Assembly (NCBI RefSeq): GCF_013315265.1
Contig: NZ_JABUFE010000005.1
Coordinates: 160,175 to 224,174 of the forward strand
Source of the DNA: Parasulfitobacter algicola
Lineage (GTDB): Bacteria > Pseudomonadota > Alphaproteobacteria > Rhodobacterales > Rhodobacteraceae
DNA length: 64,000 nt
Direction: 5' to 3'
In this document: piece by piece, positions 1 to 8,619 of the stretch
Numbering within the stretch: the first letter of the stretch is position 1
How the letters are laid out: each line of letters begins with the position of its first letter
Translations under genes and position numbers: made by a program
The notes under the pieces: generated by a model
What the model saw: the letters and a program-made list of their open reading frames with translations, nothing else
Told to the model about the DNA's origin: nothing
The model's database searches: none

Positions 1-482
1 GGGCCCCGCAGATCAATCTGGGTGTGCCGGTTCTGATCCCCGAAGATTACGTGCCGGATCTGGATGTGCGTCTGGGATTATATCGCCGTCTCAGTGGGTT
101 AACCAGCAAAGTTGAACTGGAAGGCTTTGCCGCCGAACTGATCGATCGCTTTGGTCCGTTACCGAAAGAGGTCAACACATTGATGCTGATCGTGCGCATC
201 AAGGCGATGTGTAAAAAGGCAGGGATCGCCAAGCTGGACGGCGGTCCCAAGGGCGCGACGATCCAGTTTCACCGCGACAAATTTGCGTCCCCCCTTGGAC
301 TGGTGGAATTCATCGAGGCGCAAAATGGCTTGGCCAAGGTACGTGACAACAAGATCGTTGTGCGGCGTGATTGGGTGAAAGACAGCGACAAGATAAAGGG
401 CGCTTTTGCAATCGCGCGCGATCTGGCCGAAAAGGTAGTGGCCGAGAAAAAACGCAAGAAAGCCGCGGCACCTCAGGTATAA
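1..482 (+). CDS. mfd: Transcription-repair coupling factor Mfd, C-terminal end (partial)
   Basis: The reading frame is already open at base 3 and ends at 482, so only about the last 160 residues are present. The opening residues (APQINLGVPVLIPEDYVPDL) and the following DVRLGLYRRLSGL and FGPLPKEV segments are typical of the Mfd C-terminal (TRCF) domain. Mfd is a DNA translocase that removes stalled RNA polymerase at lesions and recruits UvrA. The end is rich in Lys and Ala (EKKRKKAAAPQV). The helicase core lies upstream of the window, so the call rests on the C-terminal domain alone. Confidence 0.9.
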   Translation, partial: APQINLGVPVLIPEDYVPDLDVRLGLYRRLSGLTSKVELEGFAAELIDRFGPLPKEVNTLMLIVRIKAMCKKAGIAKLDGGPKGATIQFHRDKFASPLGLVEFIEAQNGLAKVRDNKIVVRRDWVKDSDKIKGAFAIARDLAEKVVAEKKRKKAAAPQV

Positions 483-583
483 TGAACGTTGCGAACGCAC
501 TTCACTTTACGCAAGCCTGCAGCCTTGTCACTGGACCTTGCCCGGCGAATGGTTCATATCGCCTGTAAGACAGGAGAGCTTTG

Positions 584-967
584 ATGGGCATTTTTAAATC
601 AGTTCTGCGTGCAATTACGTGGTGGCATGGCCAGACTTTTGGTACCCAGCTGTTTACATGGCGCAAGGGTGTGAAAGTTGGCGAAGATGATCATGGCAAT
701 ATCTTCTATGAAACCCGCGATGCCAAACGCCGTTGGGTGATCTATTCTGGTGAGCCCGAAGCAAGTCGTGTCAGCCCTGATTGGCACGGTTGGTTGCATT
801 ACACATGGGACGAGCCACCTACGAAAAACCCGATCCCGCACAAGGCTTGGGAAAAGCCGCATCAGGAAAACCTGACCGGAACAGCCTTGGCGTATGCGCC
901 TGCGGGATCTATTCGCCAGAACCGCCCCAAAGATCGCAGCGATTACGAAGCATGGACACCGGAATAA
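584..967 (+). CDS. NADH:ubiquinone oxidoreductase accessory subunit, NDUFA12 family
   Basis: A 127-residue protein beginning MGIFKSVLRAITWWHGQTFG. The WWxGxTxGTxLFTWRKGxxVGxDxxGNxFYE region and the later WVIYxGExEAS and HGWLHY motifs match the NDUFA12/17.2-kDa Complex I accessory family, which is kept in many alphaproteobacteria and helps assemble the matrix arm. Start 584 is chosen over a TTG at 581 because a CAGGAGA ribosome site lies 6-7 bases upstream of the ATG. It is followed 20 bases later by mlaD, the usual alphaproteobacterial order. Confidence 0.88.
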   Translation: MGIFKSVLRAITWWHGQTFGTQLFTWRKGVKVGEDDHGNIFYETRDAKRRWVIYSGEPEASRVSPDWHGWLHYTWDEPPTKNPIPHKAWEKPHQENLTGTALAYAPAGSIRQNRPKDRSDYEAWTPE

Positions 968-986
968 CAAAAGCAAGAGGCAGAGC

Positions 987-1436
987 ATGTCGCATAATAC
1001 AACCGAAGTCGTCACAGGTGGCGTTGTGCTGGTCGCAGCCATTGCCTTTCTTGTTTACGCAGCCCAAGCCACTGGATTTTCCCGTGATACCGGCAACTAT
1101 GATTTGACGGCCAGTTTCCGGTCTGCCGAAGGCATTAGCGTTGGAACAGACGTTCGTTTGGCTGGTGTTAAAATTGGAACTGTGTCCGATCTTGATCTGA
1201 ATCCACAAACGTTTCGGGCCGATGCAACCGTGTCGCTTATTCAAGGCATTGAACTGCCCGATGACAGTTCAATCCTGATATCTTCCGAAGGTCTTTTGGG
1301 TGGTAATTTTGTTGAAATCGTACCAGGTGGGTCGCCCTTCAATTATGAACCGGGATCAGAAATTCTGGATACCCAAGGAGCTGTCAGCCTAATTTCATTG
1401 ATGCTTAAATTCGTGTCAGGCGGAGAAGAAGAGTGA
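987..1436 (+). CDS. mlaD: Outer-membrane lipid asymmetry protein MlaD (MCE domain)
   Basis: A 150-residue protein with one N-terminal transmembrane segment (about residues 8-26, GGVVLVAAIAFLVYAAQ) followed by an MCE domain (about 34-115) with SAEGISVGTDVRLAGVKIG and the SEGLLGGNFVEI motif. In the Mla pathway the MlaD hexamer is the periplasmic lipid-binding part of the MlaFEDB ABC transporter. Start 987 is preferred over the longer frame from 894 because the longer one would run through the end of the NDUFA12 gene and lacks a suitable N-terminus. It overlaps the next gene by 4 bases. The other mla genes are not in the window. Confidence 0.9.
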   Translation: MSHNTTEVVTGGVVLVAAIAFLVYAAQATGFSRDTGNYDLTASFRSAEGISVGTDVRLAGVKIGTVSDLDLNPQTFRADATVSLIQGIELPDDSSILISSEGLLGGNFVEIVPGGSPFNYEPGSEILDTQGAVSLISLMLKFVSGGEEE

Positions 1437-1786
1437 AAAGGCTTGCCATTCTTTTGGCGTTTCTACCTGCGGTTTTGTGGGCGCAGGATACGACAAATGC
1501 GTCTTCTGCGATGTTACGGGCATTGGATAAAGTCAACGGTACAGTCATTGATATCGAAATGTCACAAGGCCAGACGCGGCGTTATGGATTGCTGGAAATC
1601 ACCATGCAGGAATGCCGCTTTCCGACAGATGATCCATCCGGCAATGCCTATGTCTTGATGACAATTCGCGAGGTGAATGCCGAAGCACCGGTTTTTCAGG
1701 GCTGGATGGTGGCATCATCGCCGGCACTCAATGCTTTGGATCATGCCCGCTATGACGTTTGGCCGTTGCGCTGTATCACATCCTGA
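1433..1786 (+). CDS. DUF2155 domain protein, exported
   Basis: A 117-residue protein starting at a GTG that overlaps the mlaD stop by 4 bases. A cleavable signal peptide is visible (MKRLAILLAFLPAVLWAQ). The body carries the DUF2155 pattern: LRALDKVNGTVIDIEM, then GLLEITMQECRFP, then FQGWMVASSPALNALDH. The family is a small beta-rich periplasmic or outer-membrane protein of alphaproteobacteria with no settled function. The mlaD neighbour hints at an envelope role. Its 3' end overlaps the convergent aat gene by 37 bases. Confidence 0.82.
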   Translation: MKRLAILLAFLPAVLWAQDTTNASSAMLRALDKVNGTVIDIEMSQGQTRRYGLLEITMQECRFPTDDPSGNAYVLMTIREVNAEAPVFQGWMVASSPALNALDHARYDVWPLRCITS

Positions 1787-2406
1787 GGCGCAGGTGCGGC
1801 CCCTTGGGCAAAGAAATCAGCATCAACATCCAAAGCTTTGTCCAACATGTCGTGATAAACGGTTCGGTCAATTTCAATTGCGCCCAGACTTTCCAGATGG
1901 GGTGTGATGAATTGGGTGTCAAACAATGTAAAACGGCCAACGCGTAGGCGATGCACCAGATAGGTCAGTGCAATTTTTGACCCATCGGTCTGGCGCGAAA
2001 ACATGCTTTCGCCGAAAAATGCCCCTCCGATTGTCACACCATAAACGCCGCCGATCAGTTGATTATCACGTTTCACTTCAAGTGAATGGGCAAAGCCTGC
2101 GTCGTGCAGTTCCTCGTAAAGATTGAAAATTCGGGCACTGATCCATGTGTCCTTGCGATCTGCACAGGCTGCCACAACATCGCTGAACATTGCATTGACG
2201 CTAATTCCATAATCCGCACGCAGGATACGACGTTTTAACGAGCGCGAGATGTGAAAAGCATCCAGCGGCAAAATGCCCCGACGGCGTGGATCGACCCAAA
2301 AGATGTCATCATCATCGCGCGCCTCGGACATCGGAAAGATACCCGCTGCATAAGCGCGCAATATGACGTCTGGCGTCAGAGCGAGTTGACTTATTCCCCC
2401 TAACAC
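1750..2406 (-). CDS. aat: Leucyl/phenylalanyl-tRNA--protein transferase
   Basis: A 218-residue Aat protein that attaches Leu or Phe from aminoacyl-tRNA to N-terminal Arg or Lys, creating N-degrons for ClpS/ClpAP. Visible hallmarks are AYAAGIFPMSE, FWVDPRRRGILPLDAFHISRSL, LYEELHDAGFAHSLEV, GGVYGVTIGGAFFGESMFSR and FDTQFITPHLESLG. The start is a GTG at 2406, eight bases after the last accC sense codon; no better ATG exists upstream. It is the last gene of the accB-accC-aat run and overlaps the DUF2155 gene tail to tail. Confidence 0.95.
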   Translation of the reverse strand: MLGGISQLALTPDVILRAYAAGIFPMSEARDDDDIFWVDPRRRGILPLDAFHISRSLKRRILRADYGISVNAMFSDVVAACADRKDTWISARIFNLYEELHDAGFAHSLEVKRDNQLIGGVYGVTIGGAFFGESMFSRQTDGSKIALTYLVHRLRVGRFTLFDTQFITPHLESLGAIEIDRTVYHDMLDKALDVDADFFAQGAAPAPQDVIQRNGQTS

Positions 2407-2410
2407 AGGT

Positions 2411-3757
2411 CTAGGTCAAATGGCTGGCCAACCATTTTTCCAGCCAGTGGATGTTATAATCGCCTTTCAGAATATCATCTTCCTGCAGCAATGCATTGAA
2501 CAGCGGAATTGTCGTGTCGACGCCATCGACGATCAACTCGCCAAGGGCGCGGTTAAGACGGGCCAATGCCTCGGGCCGGTCGCGTCCATGGACGATCAGC
2601 TTACCGATCAGACTGTCGTAATAAGGCGGGATCGAATAGCCGTCATAAAGTGCTGAGTCCATCCGCACACCCAAACCACCGGGCGCGTGATATTGCGTGA
2701 TCCGACCGGGGCAGGGTGAAAAATTAGGCAGTTTTTCCGCGTTGATCCGCACCTCTATCGAGTGGCCGTTGATCTGAAGTTCATCCTGTGTGAACGACAT
2801 CGGCAGACCTGCAGCAACGCGAATTTGTTCGCGGACCAGATCGACGCCAAAGATCGCCTCAGTCACCGGGTGTTCGACCTGCAGGCGGGTGTTCATTTCG
2901 ATGAAATAGAACTCGCCATCTTCATACAGAAACTCAATCGTGCCCGCACCGATATAATTGATCTGCGCCACGGCATCGGCACAGACTTTGCCGATTTTGG
3001 CGCGCGTTTCAGCGTCGATGGCGGGGCCGGGGGCCTCTTCAAAGACTTTCTGGTGGCGACGTTGCAGCGAACAGTCGCGTTCACCCAGGTGGATCGCGTT
3101 GCCCTTACCATCGCCAAAGACCTGAATTTCGATATGGCGCGGACGGCCTAGATATTTTTCGATATAAACTTCGTCGTTGCCAAATGCGGCCTTGCCCTCG
3201 GCCCGCGCGGTAAAGAACGCGCTTTCCAGATCCTCGGCAGTTTCAGCCAGCTTCATACCGCGCCCCCCACCGCCGGCTGTTGCTTTGATAATGACCGGAA
3301 AACCAACTTCGGCAGCAACAGTTTTGGCGGTTTCAAGATCAGGAACACCGCCATCTGAACCGGGCACACATGGCACGCCCAACTGTTTCATGGTTTCTTT
3401 GGCGGTGATTTTATCGCCCATCACGCGAATATGTTCGGCAGTGGGGCCAATGAAGGTCAGATCGTGATCTTCAACAATCTGCACGAAATTCGCATTCTCG
3501 GACAGAAATCCATAACCGGGGTGAATGGCCTGCGCGCCAGTGATCTCGCAGGCCGAAATAATCGCCGGGATCGACAGGTAACTGTCGGTGCTGGACGGTG
3601 GGCCGATACAGATCGCTTCGTCTGCCATGCGTACGTGCATTGCGTCAGAATCAGCGGTTGAATGCACTGCGACCGAATGGATGCCCATTTCGCGGCAAGC
3701 ACGGATCACCCGAAGCGAGATTTCACCACGGTTCGCAATCAGGATTTTATCAAACAT
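2411..3757 (-). CDS. accC: Acetyl-CoA carboxylase, biotin carboxylase subunit
   Basis: A 448-residue ATP-grasp enzyme that carboxylates the biotin of AccB using ATP and bicarbonate, the first step of fatty acid synthesis. It shows the N-terminal [20 protein letters not shown] segment, the [13 protein letters not shown] motif, the glycine-rich ATP loop [12 protein letters not shown] near residue 160, and the catalytic [14 protein letters not shown] stretch. Length matches the family. It follows accB by 9 bases and precedes aat by 4 bases, so the three are probably one transcript. Confidence 0.97.
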   Translation of the reverse strand: MFDKILIANRGEISLRVIRACREMGIHSVAVHSTADSDAMHVRMADEAICIGPPSSTDSYLSIPAIISACEITGAQAIHPGYGFLSENANFVQIVEDHDLTFIGPTAEHIRVMGDKITAKETMKQLGVPCVPGSDGGVPDLETAKTVAAEVGFPVIIKATAGGGGRGMKLAETAEDLESAFFTARAEGKAAFGNDEVYIEKYLGRPRHIEIQVFGDGKGNAIHLGERDCSLQRRHQKVFEEAPGPAIDAETRAKIGKVCADAVAQINYIGAGTIEFLYEDGEFYFIEMNTRLQVEHPVTEAIFGVDLVREQIRVAAGLPMSFTQDELQINGHSIEVRINAEKLPNFSPCPGRITQYHAPGGLGVRMDSALYDGYSIPPYYDSLIGKLIVHGRDRPEALARLNRALGELIVDGVDTTIPLFNALLQEDDILKGDYNIHWLEKWLASHLT

Positions 3758-3766
3758 TTTTACCCC

Positions 3767-4255
3767 TTACTCGATAATCATCAGGGGGGCACCGAATTCC
3801 ACAGGCGCGCTATCTTCGACCAGAATGCGTTTGACTGTTCCGGACTTTGGCGCGGGAATGTGGTTCATGGTTTTCATCGCTTCAACGATCAGCAGCGTAT
3901 CACCTTCGTTGACGGTTTGCCCAATGGATACAAAGGGCGGCGCGTCAGGTTCCGCTTGCAAGTAAACCGTGCCAACCATGGGGGATGTCACCGCCCCTGG
4001 CAAAGATGCCGGATCTTCTGACGCAGTCTCTGCCGATGCTGCAGCGGGGGCAGCTGGAGCCACAGGTGCTGACATTGGGGCGGGAGCCGCCGCCATTTGC
4101 ATTGTTACAGGCCCGCCTTTGCTGATGCGCACACGCAGACTGTCATCTTCGGCATAGTCGCGTTTCACTTCCAACTCGGTCAGATCATTTTCATCCAGCA
4201 GCTTGGCCAGTGCCTTGATGAAAGCCACGTCGCCATCATTGTTCGTTTTTGCCAT
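3767..4255 (-). CDS. accB: Acetyl-CoA carboxylase, biotin carboxyl carrier protein
   Basis: A 162-residue protein. The C-terminal biotinyl domain carries [10 protein letters not shown] with the biotin-accepting lysine at residue 128. An Ala/Pro-rich linker (about residues 50-85) separates it from an N-terminal helical part ([19 protein letters not shown]). The start at 4255 ([10 protein letters not shown]) is preferred over the frame from 4309 because a GAGGA ribosome site sits just upstream and family members start here. It is the first gene of the accB-accC-aat operon; the divergent spacer beyond must hold the promoter. Confidence 0.96.
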   Translation of the reverse strand: MAKTNNDGDVAFIKALAKLLDENDLTELEVKRDYAEDDSLRVRISKGGPVTMQMAAAPAPMSAPVAPAAPAAASAETASEDPASLPGAVTSPMVGTVYLQAEPDAPPFVSIGQTVNEGDTLLIVEAMKTMNHIPAPKSGTVKRILVEDSAPVEFGAPLMIIE

Positions 4256-4595
4256 ACCGTCCTCGTGTCCCGTTTCCTGTCTGGTGCAGGTTCCCTGCTG
4301 TGTTCGCAATATAATCGGTGTCTTGTGCGCTGAAAAGCAATCTACTTCAATAGGGGGGGCGGTTTCACGACTTTTCGGCTGAATTATGAAAATGGGGCTA
4401 CCGGTGTGTTTTAACGGCAGCCCCTAAGGTCGTGAGTTGGGGGGATGATTATTGTTTTGTTTACTATTACGGGGCTGTATCCATGCAGGAAATCACGTGA
4501 TTGCGTGACATTCATTGGATTTTTAAGGCTGTATCAACCTATTGGTAAGGAATTGGTCGCTAGGGTTGGGCGTGGGGCAAAGCAGCAGAATTAAC
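4256..4595. other. Divergent spacer with one inverted repeat, no gene
   Basis: This 340-base spacer separates accB (leftward) from the SpoA-domain gene (rightward) and should hold both promoters. It contains an imperfect hairpin, GGGGCTACCG at 4394-4403 against CGGCAGCCCC at 4415-4424 with one A-C mismatch. No T-run follows, so it is not a standard terminator; it could be part of an untranslated leader or a protein-binding site. No convincing ORF was seen here. Confidence 0.4.
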
Positions 4596-5666
4596 ATGGA
4601 CGCGCAAACCGACTCGATACTTCGACGCATGGCAAGTGCAGGGCGTGCCGCCGCTGACGCAGGCATGATGTCGCCTGCGCGTGCGTTGCGGTTTGCGATG
4701 TCGAAAGCAGCAGATGTGACACATGATCTGCCGCTTACGGTTTTGGATATCAAAGAACAACGCTTGGCGCTGACCCCGCTGTGTGAAAGCCTGTCTGAAG
4801 ATCACTTGTTGATGGCCCTGTCCGGTCCGGATGATGCGCTTGGCATTATCACTTGGGATATTCAATCGATTGCTGCTGTGACTGAAATACAAACCATGGG
4901 GCGCGTGACACCGACTGTGGCGGACACCCGTACACCCACCCGAACCGATGCGGCCATGGTTGAACCGTTCTTAAACGCGTCGCTGGATCGTTTTTCGCAA
5001 GAACTTGCTGATCAACCGACTGCAGCATGGGTTAATGGATATCGTTGTGGCTTTGTCCTGGAAAATCTGCGGATTGCAGGTTTGGTCCTAGAAGACGTGC
5101 CCTTCCGTGTGTTTCGATTAACTGTCAATTTCGGAAACGGTGCGAAAGAGGGGCAGATCGTGATCGCGCTGCCGTCTCAGTCGGCGACGCAATCTGTTCC
5201 AGCTGATGTGATGAAGCAAAGCTGGGGTGAAACTCTGAAAGCGCGCGTCGAACAAGGCGAGGCACAGGTCAACGCCGTTCTTGGCCGTGTTTCATTACCC
5301 TTGTCTGCCGTTGTCGGACTTAAAACCGGCGACGAAGTATCCATTCCGCTATCTGCCGTGGCCGGTGTCCGTTTGGAAACGATGCAAGGACAGTTGTTGT
5401 CAAACGCGCGTCTTGGGCAATTGAACGGCGCGCGAGCGGTACGATTGCAAGATAAAACACCGCCCCCAATGGATATGGATCATCTTCCGAATGCAATAGC
5501 GCAAAGTCCGGATATATCCATCAGTGAATCGCCTTCGATGCCCGCCGTTGATTTGCCGCCGATGTCGATTGAACTTAAGGATGAGCTGCCACAAATGGCC
5601 GAAGCGGATTTTCCATCACTAGATGATTTACCAGAACTGGCTGATTTTCCACCATTACCAGACTGA
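4596..5666 (+). CDS. FliM/FliN (SpoA) C-terminal domain protein, orphan
   Basis: A 356-residue protein with start chosen at MDAQTDSILRRMASAGRAAA rather than an upstream in-frame ATG at 4542. About residues 222-288 (ARVEQGEAQVNAVLGRVSLP followed by LSAVVGLKTGDEVSIPLSAV) look like a SpoA surface-antigen domain as in flagellar C-ring proteins. The N-terminal MSPARALRFAMSKAA segment recurs in roseobacter homologues annotated as FliM/FliN-like, as far as I recall. The C-terminal 70 residues are acidic and Pro-rich and probably disordered. No flagellar or type III genes are nearby, so a motor role is uncertain. Confidence 0.68.
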   Translation: MDAQTDSILRRMASAGRAAADAGMMSPARALRFAMSKAADVTHDLPLTVLDIKEQRLALTPLCESLSEDHLLMALSGPDDALGIITWDIQSIAAVTEIQTMGRVTPTVADTRTPTRTDAAMVEPFLNASLDRFSQELADQPTAAWVNGYRCGFVLENLRIAGLVLEDVPFRVFRLTVNFGNGAKEGQIVIALPSQSATQSVPADVMKQSWGETLKARVEQGEAQVNAVLGRVSLPLSAVVGLKTGDEVSIPLSAVAGVRLETMQGQLLSNARLGQLNGARAVRLQDKTPPPMDMDHLPNAIAQSPDISISESPSMPAVDLPPMSIELKDELPQMAEADFPSLDDLPELADFPPLPD

Positions 5667-5669
5667 ATA

Positions 5670-5709
5670 AGCTGATACTGCTTACGCATCTTTTCGCCTG
5701 ATATCAGCT
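5670..5709. other. Inverted repeat between convergent genes
   Basis: AGCTGATA at 5670-5677 and its perfect complement TATCAGCT at 5702-5709 flank a 24-base spacer between the stop of the SpoA-domain gene and the stop of the convergent DUF442-type gene. The place suits a bidirectional terminator, but the long loop and absence of a clear T-run keep this tentative. Confidence 0.25.
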
Positions 5710-6141
5710 GTTGGCAAGCGCCATGATATGGGAGCGCAGATCGTTTAACTGGTATCCTGCACGTGCACCTGCGTTTATGATATCATCCACTGGCATCTGA
5801 CCCGCTTGCGAAAGCGCCCACACACGACAAGACCGAGTGCCTGACGCGCAATAGGCCAACACAGGCCCATCTGCATTGGTCAAAAGGCGCGCTTGTTCGG
5901 TGACATGCTCCATTGACATCATTGGGCTTGGGAAGGGATTTAGATAAAGAGCCAAGCCCGCATCAGACGCCGCTTTTTCCATTTCAGAAATTTGATAGGC
6001 AGGCGGGTTTTCTGCATCTGGGCGGTTGCAAATGACAGACTTGAAACCAGCCTGCGCGATGGTCGTCATGTCGTCTGGCGAAATTTGCGGTGTTACCGAA
6101 TAGGTATCGGTCAGCGTTCTTATATCCATATGTTTTGTCAT
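5704..6141 (-). CDS. DUF442 / TIGR01244-type phosphatase or sulfurtransferase-like protein
   Basis: A 145-residue protein with MDIRTLTDTYSVTPQISPDD, GFKSVICNRPDAE and the putative active-site loop AYCASGTRSCRVWAL, in which a Cys is followed four residues later by Arg. This is the pattern of the DUF442 (beta-lactamase-hydrolase-like phosphatase, TIGR01244) family, related to dual-specificity phosphatases. Some members are linked to sulfide metabolism, but no such genes lie nearby. The start may be MTKHMDIR at 6141 or the Met four residues later. It is monocistronic here. Confidence 0.8.
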   Translation of the reverse strand: MTKHMDIRTLTDTYSVTPQISPDDMTTIAQAGFKSVICNRPDAENPPAYQISEMEKAASDAGLALYLNPFPSPMMSMEHVTEQARLLTNADGPVLAYCASGTRSCRVWALSQAGQMPVDDIINAGARAGYQLNDLRSHIMALANS

Positions 6142-6198
6142 ACTGCGGGTTTAAAAAGACGTCCAGCCAAAGAAGCGCGTTTTATGTGTGACGCTTTC

Positions 6199-6227
6199 TT
6201 GACGCGGTGCGGACAGTATACTAATCA
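6199..6227 (+). promoter_or_regulatory. Candidate promoter of tRNA-Gly
   Basis: TTGACG at 6199-6204 and TAATCA at 6222-6227 are separated by 17 bases and end 10 bases before the first base of the mature tRNA. A TATACT at 6217 is a better -10 by sequence but would give a spacer of only 12 bases. Assignment is by inspection only. Confidence 0.4.
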
Positions 6228-6237
6228 CAGCCCAGAA

Positions 6238-6311
<74 letters not shown>

Positions 6312-6387
6312 TTTTCAATAATATATTCGATTAAATTCAATGCCTTAAGGTCGATTGTGTTCCACGCCCGATTCGCCCGTGGGACAC

Positions 6388-7225
6388 TTACCACTCCATA
6401 GCTTCCAATGTGTGCATGGCATCAGCGGCCATTTTCCACCTTTCGACTCCCTTAATATAGACCTCAGAGATCCTTGGTTGGGTGTGCCGGTGGATTGACA
6501 TGATTTGATATTGAGAACATCCAGCCTGAGCCAAGAGATGTCCGGCGACCTTTCTAAATCCCATGACTTGAACGTGCTTCCAGCCCAGCCTCTTTGGACC
6601 ATCGGCGAAACATTTGCCCAAGTGCGTCCGGCGAGTTAAACGGCTTTCCTTGCTTCGTTAAAAGATAGGTTGATCCATGCACAGTCACAGCCAGCGTGGC
6701 TTTGTAAAGCGGTGGCAGAATCGGAATTTCCACCTTTGCAGAGCCCTTTTTCTTTGGTTGCCAGCCTGTATCTCGAATGCCACTTCGTTCAAATTCGTTG
6801 CCCCGACCCAGTACAACCGTATCGCTGATCCGGCATGCGGTGAACATGAATAAAGTCAAACAAAGATGCTCGGTCGTTCCTTCACAATAAACTTTCAGAT
6901 CGTCCACGGTCCCCAGCCTCGACCATGCTGTCTGCCCCTGCGGGGTGGGGGCGATGCATATGTATCCCGAATGCGTATAATTTCGGTCTGGGGCATGTTC
7001 ATTGCATACTCGCCGTACTGTTCTTCCAGCCCTTTGGCTGCGCCCCTCTGACTGACCCGCCTGAAACCGGGCCCCTCTTCTGCTACGTCGAAGAGCCAAG
7101 GATCTTCCCATCAGAAGACGCCCTAAACTAAAGACATATGCGCGGCTGCCGCGTTGGAGCCAGATTTTCTTCTTAGTCAACTTGAAGAGATCAAGACAGA
7201 TCCGATGCCCTATATCGAAATGCAT
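6388..7225 (-). pseudogene. Tyrosine recombinase (integrase), frameshifted remnant
   Basis: Two overlapping minus-strand frames together give a phage-type integrase catalytic domain. The first has LTLFMFTACRISDTVVLGRG (the R-box region), WQPKKKGSAKVEIPIL, and GLEARSSHGI, where a stop ends it near 6554. The second resumes at FRKVAGHLLAQAGCSQYQIM and continues IHRHTQPRISEVY, which holds the H-box and the presumed Tyr nucleophile. Removing one T near 6557 would restore HGIRK. The part upstream of about 6930 is also out of frame and not clearly integrase. It lies 76 bases from tRNA-Gly and is very likely inactive. Confidence 0.82.
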
Positions 7226-7521
7226 CTGGCGGTGCCTTTATGCCTGTATCGATTGCGGCCTTAATGTTACGTTACTTAAGAATGGTGGGGCTGTGTCTTG
7301 GGGCGGACTAAGGCCGCCTATGTAACACAACGTATTATTTAAAACGTCTGCAGCTGTTGGCAAAGCGCTATGCGACGTAGGGGCTTTGGGACTGAACAAC
7401 CGGAGAGATGCATCCGCCTCAGCTTTTTGTTGCATTCCGTGCGGGGTGTTGTAGCGTGACGCGTATTACGATGAAGGTTTGTTTTAAGAATGAAACGATA
7501 TTTGCTGCCCATGAGTTTTGC
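7226..7521. other. Spacer upstream of the DUF4123 gene
   Basis: About 300 bases between the integrase remnant and the preferred DUF4123 start. The frame of the DUF4123 gene is open back to an ATG at 7408, which has GGAG only two bases upstream, but the residues encoded between 7408 and 7521 do not look like part of the domain. I see no other gene, repeat or clear promoter. Confidence 0.3.
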
Positions 7522-8619
7522 ATGACCGCTAATACCCCTTTGAAAGACGGAACCTACCAAGACCCCTGGAACGAAGGCGAGCAGTCTATCCCGGCCAAAA
7601 CGACTGAGAGTACCGCCGCTCCGCTGATAATTCAAATGATCGAGGGCTTAGAGCCGCTGGACGACCAGTTTGGGCTTTATCCGCCCAAGACGGTGCCGGA
7701 TGCACTTCACGAGCCTTTGTTCGGTCAGACCGATCCGGACACGCGATGCCACACCTATGCCATTCTGGACGCTGCCAAGGTTCCGAACCTGCCCGAGCTA
7801 CTGTCCACCTCTGAGTTGGAACATCGCTGCTTGTTCAACGGACAGGCTGAGGACGATCTGGGTGACGTCGCCCCTTGGATCGTCAAGTTGGAAGACGGCA
7901 ACACGTTCACCCGGTACCTGTTCACCCAAGACCCCGAAGACAGCGTGCCCTGGTATCTATGGAGCAAGGAACCGGGAATCTATATTCGCAGCACCGCCAG
8001 CCTAGATGATTTATGGAGGCACTTCAGGAAGTTTACAAAGTTTACTGACCATACGGGCAAGGCGTTCTTCTTTCGGTTCTGGGAACCGATGATGGCCAAT
8101 GCCTATCTGGATACCGTCGCGCGTGAGGCCGATCGTTTTCGGGTGTTTTATGAAACCAGCACGGGCCAGACAACCCACAGCATTCTGTGCTGCGAAGCCT
8201 GGGGCCGCGCGATGATCTATACCGCCAAGCCTTTCAAACCGGACCCCGAGAAGCGCGATGGTTTCGCGCTGACGCAACCCGATCTTGACGCCTTTGCCCG
8301 CGCCACCCGTGCGCGCCAAATCAGAGTGATTGCTACAGAGCAACGCCAGAATTTTCCTGATTTGACAAAAGACTACGGCGACAAAGACCTACAAAGACAA
8401 GTTGCCGCCCTGGTAAATCGAATGCAGGAACATGGTTTCAAAAAACGTCAAAATCTCAATATTCTGGCCACATGGGAGCTGCTCTATGGTCCCCTGTTCG
8501 AGGATAAGGACCCCGAGGGAACGTTGCAAAATCTCTTTCAGTCTAATATCCCTGAAAGTAGAAAATTAAAACAAGTTGAGTTACGCCTGACCGAATTACA
8601 CAAAAAGGAATTGCTCTGA
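7522..8619 (+). CDS. DUF4123 domain protein, putative effector adaptor
   Basis: About 365 residues from MTANTPLKDGTYQDPW. The DUF4123 signature is clear in the first 200 residues: HTYAILDAAKVPNLPELL, LEHRCLFNGQAEDDLGDVAPWIV, and later LDDLWRHFRKF and AFFFRFWEPMMANAYLDT. DUF4123 (Tap/TEC) proteins are chaperone-adaptors that load effectors onto VgrG spikes of type VI secretion systems. The start is uncertain: in-frame ATGs also occur at 7408 and 7471, none with a good ribosome site. Its stop overlaps the ATG of the effector gene (TGATG), so the two are translationally coupled. No VgrG gene is in the window. Confidence 0.83.
   Translation: MTANTPLKDGTYQDPWNEGEQSIPAKTTESTAAPLIIQMIEGLEPLDDQFGLYPPKTVPDALHEPLFGQTDPDTRCHTYAILDAAKVPNLPELLSTSELEHRCLFNGQAEDDLGDVAPWIVKLEDGNTFTRYLFTQDPEDSVPWYLWSKEPGIYIRSTASLDDLWRHFRKFTKFTDHTGKAFFFRFWEPMMANAYLDTVAREADRFRVFYETSTGQTTHSILCCEAWGRAMIYTAKPFKPDPEKRDGFALTQPDLDAFARATRARQIRVIATEQRQNFPDLTKDYGDKDLQRQVAALVNRMQEHGFKKRQNLNILATWELLYGPLFEDKDPEGTLQNLFQSNIPESRKLKQVELRLTELHKKELL

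Noticed and set aside
6217..6222. TATACT as the -10 box of tRNA-Gly with TTGACG
   Set aside because: Spacer would be only 12 bases; TAATCA at 6222 gives 17.
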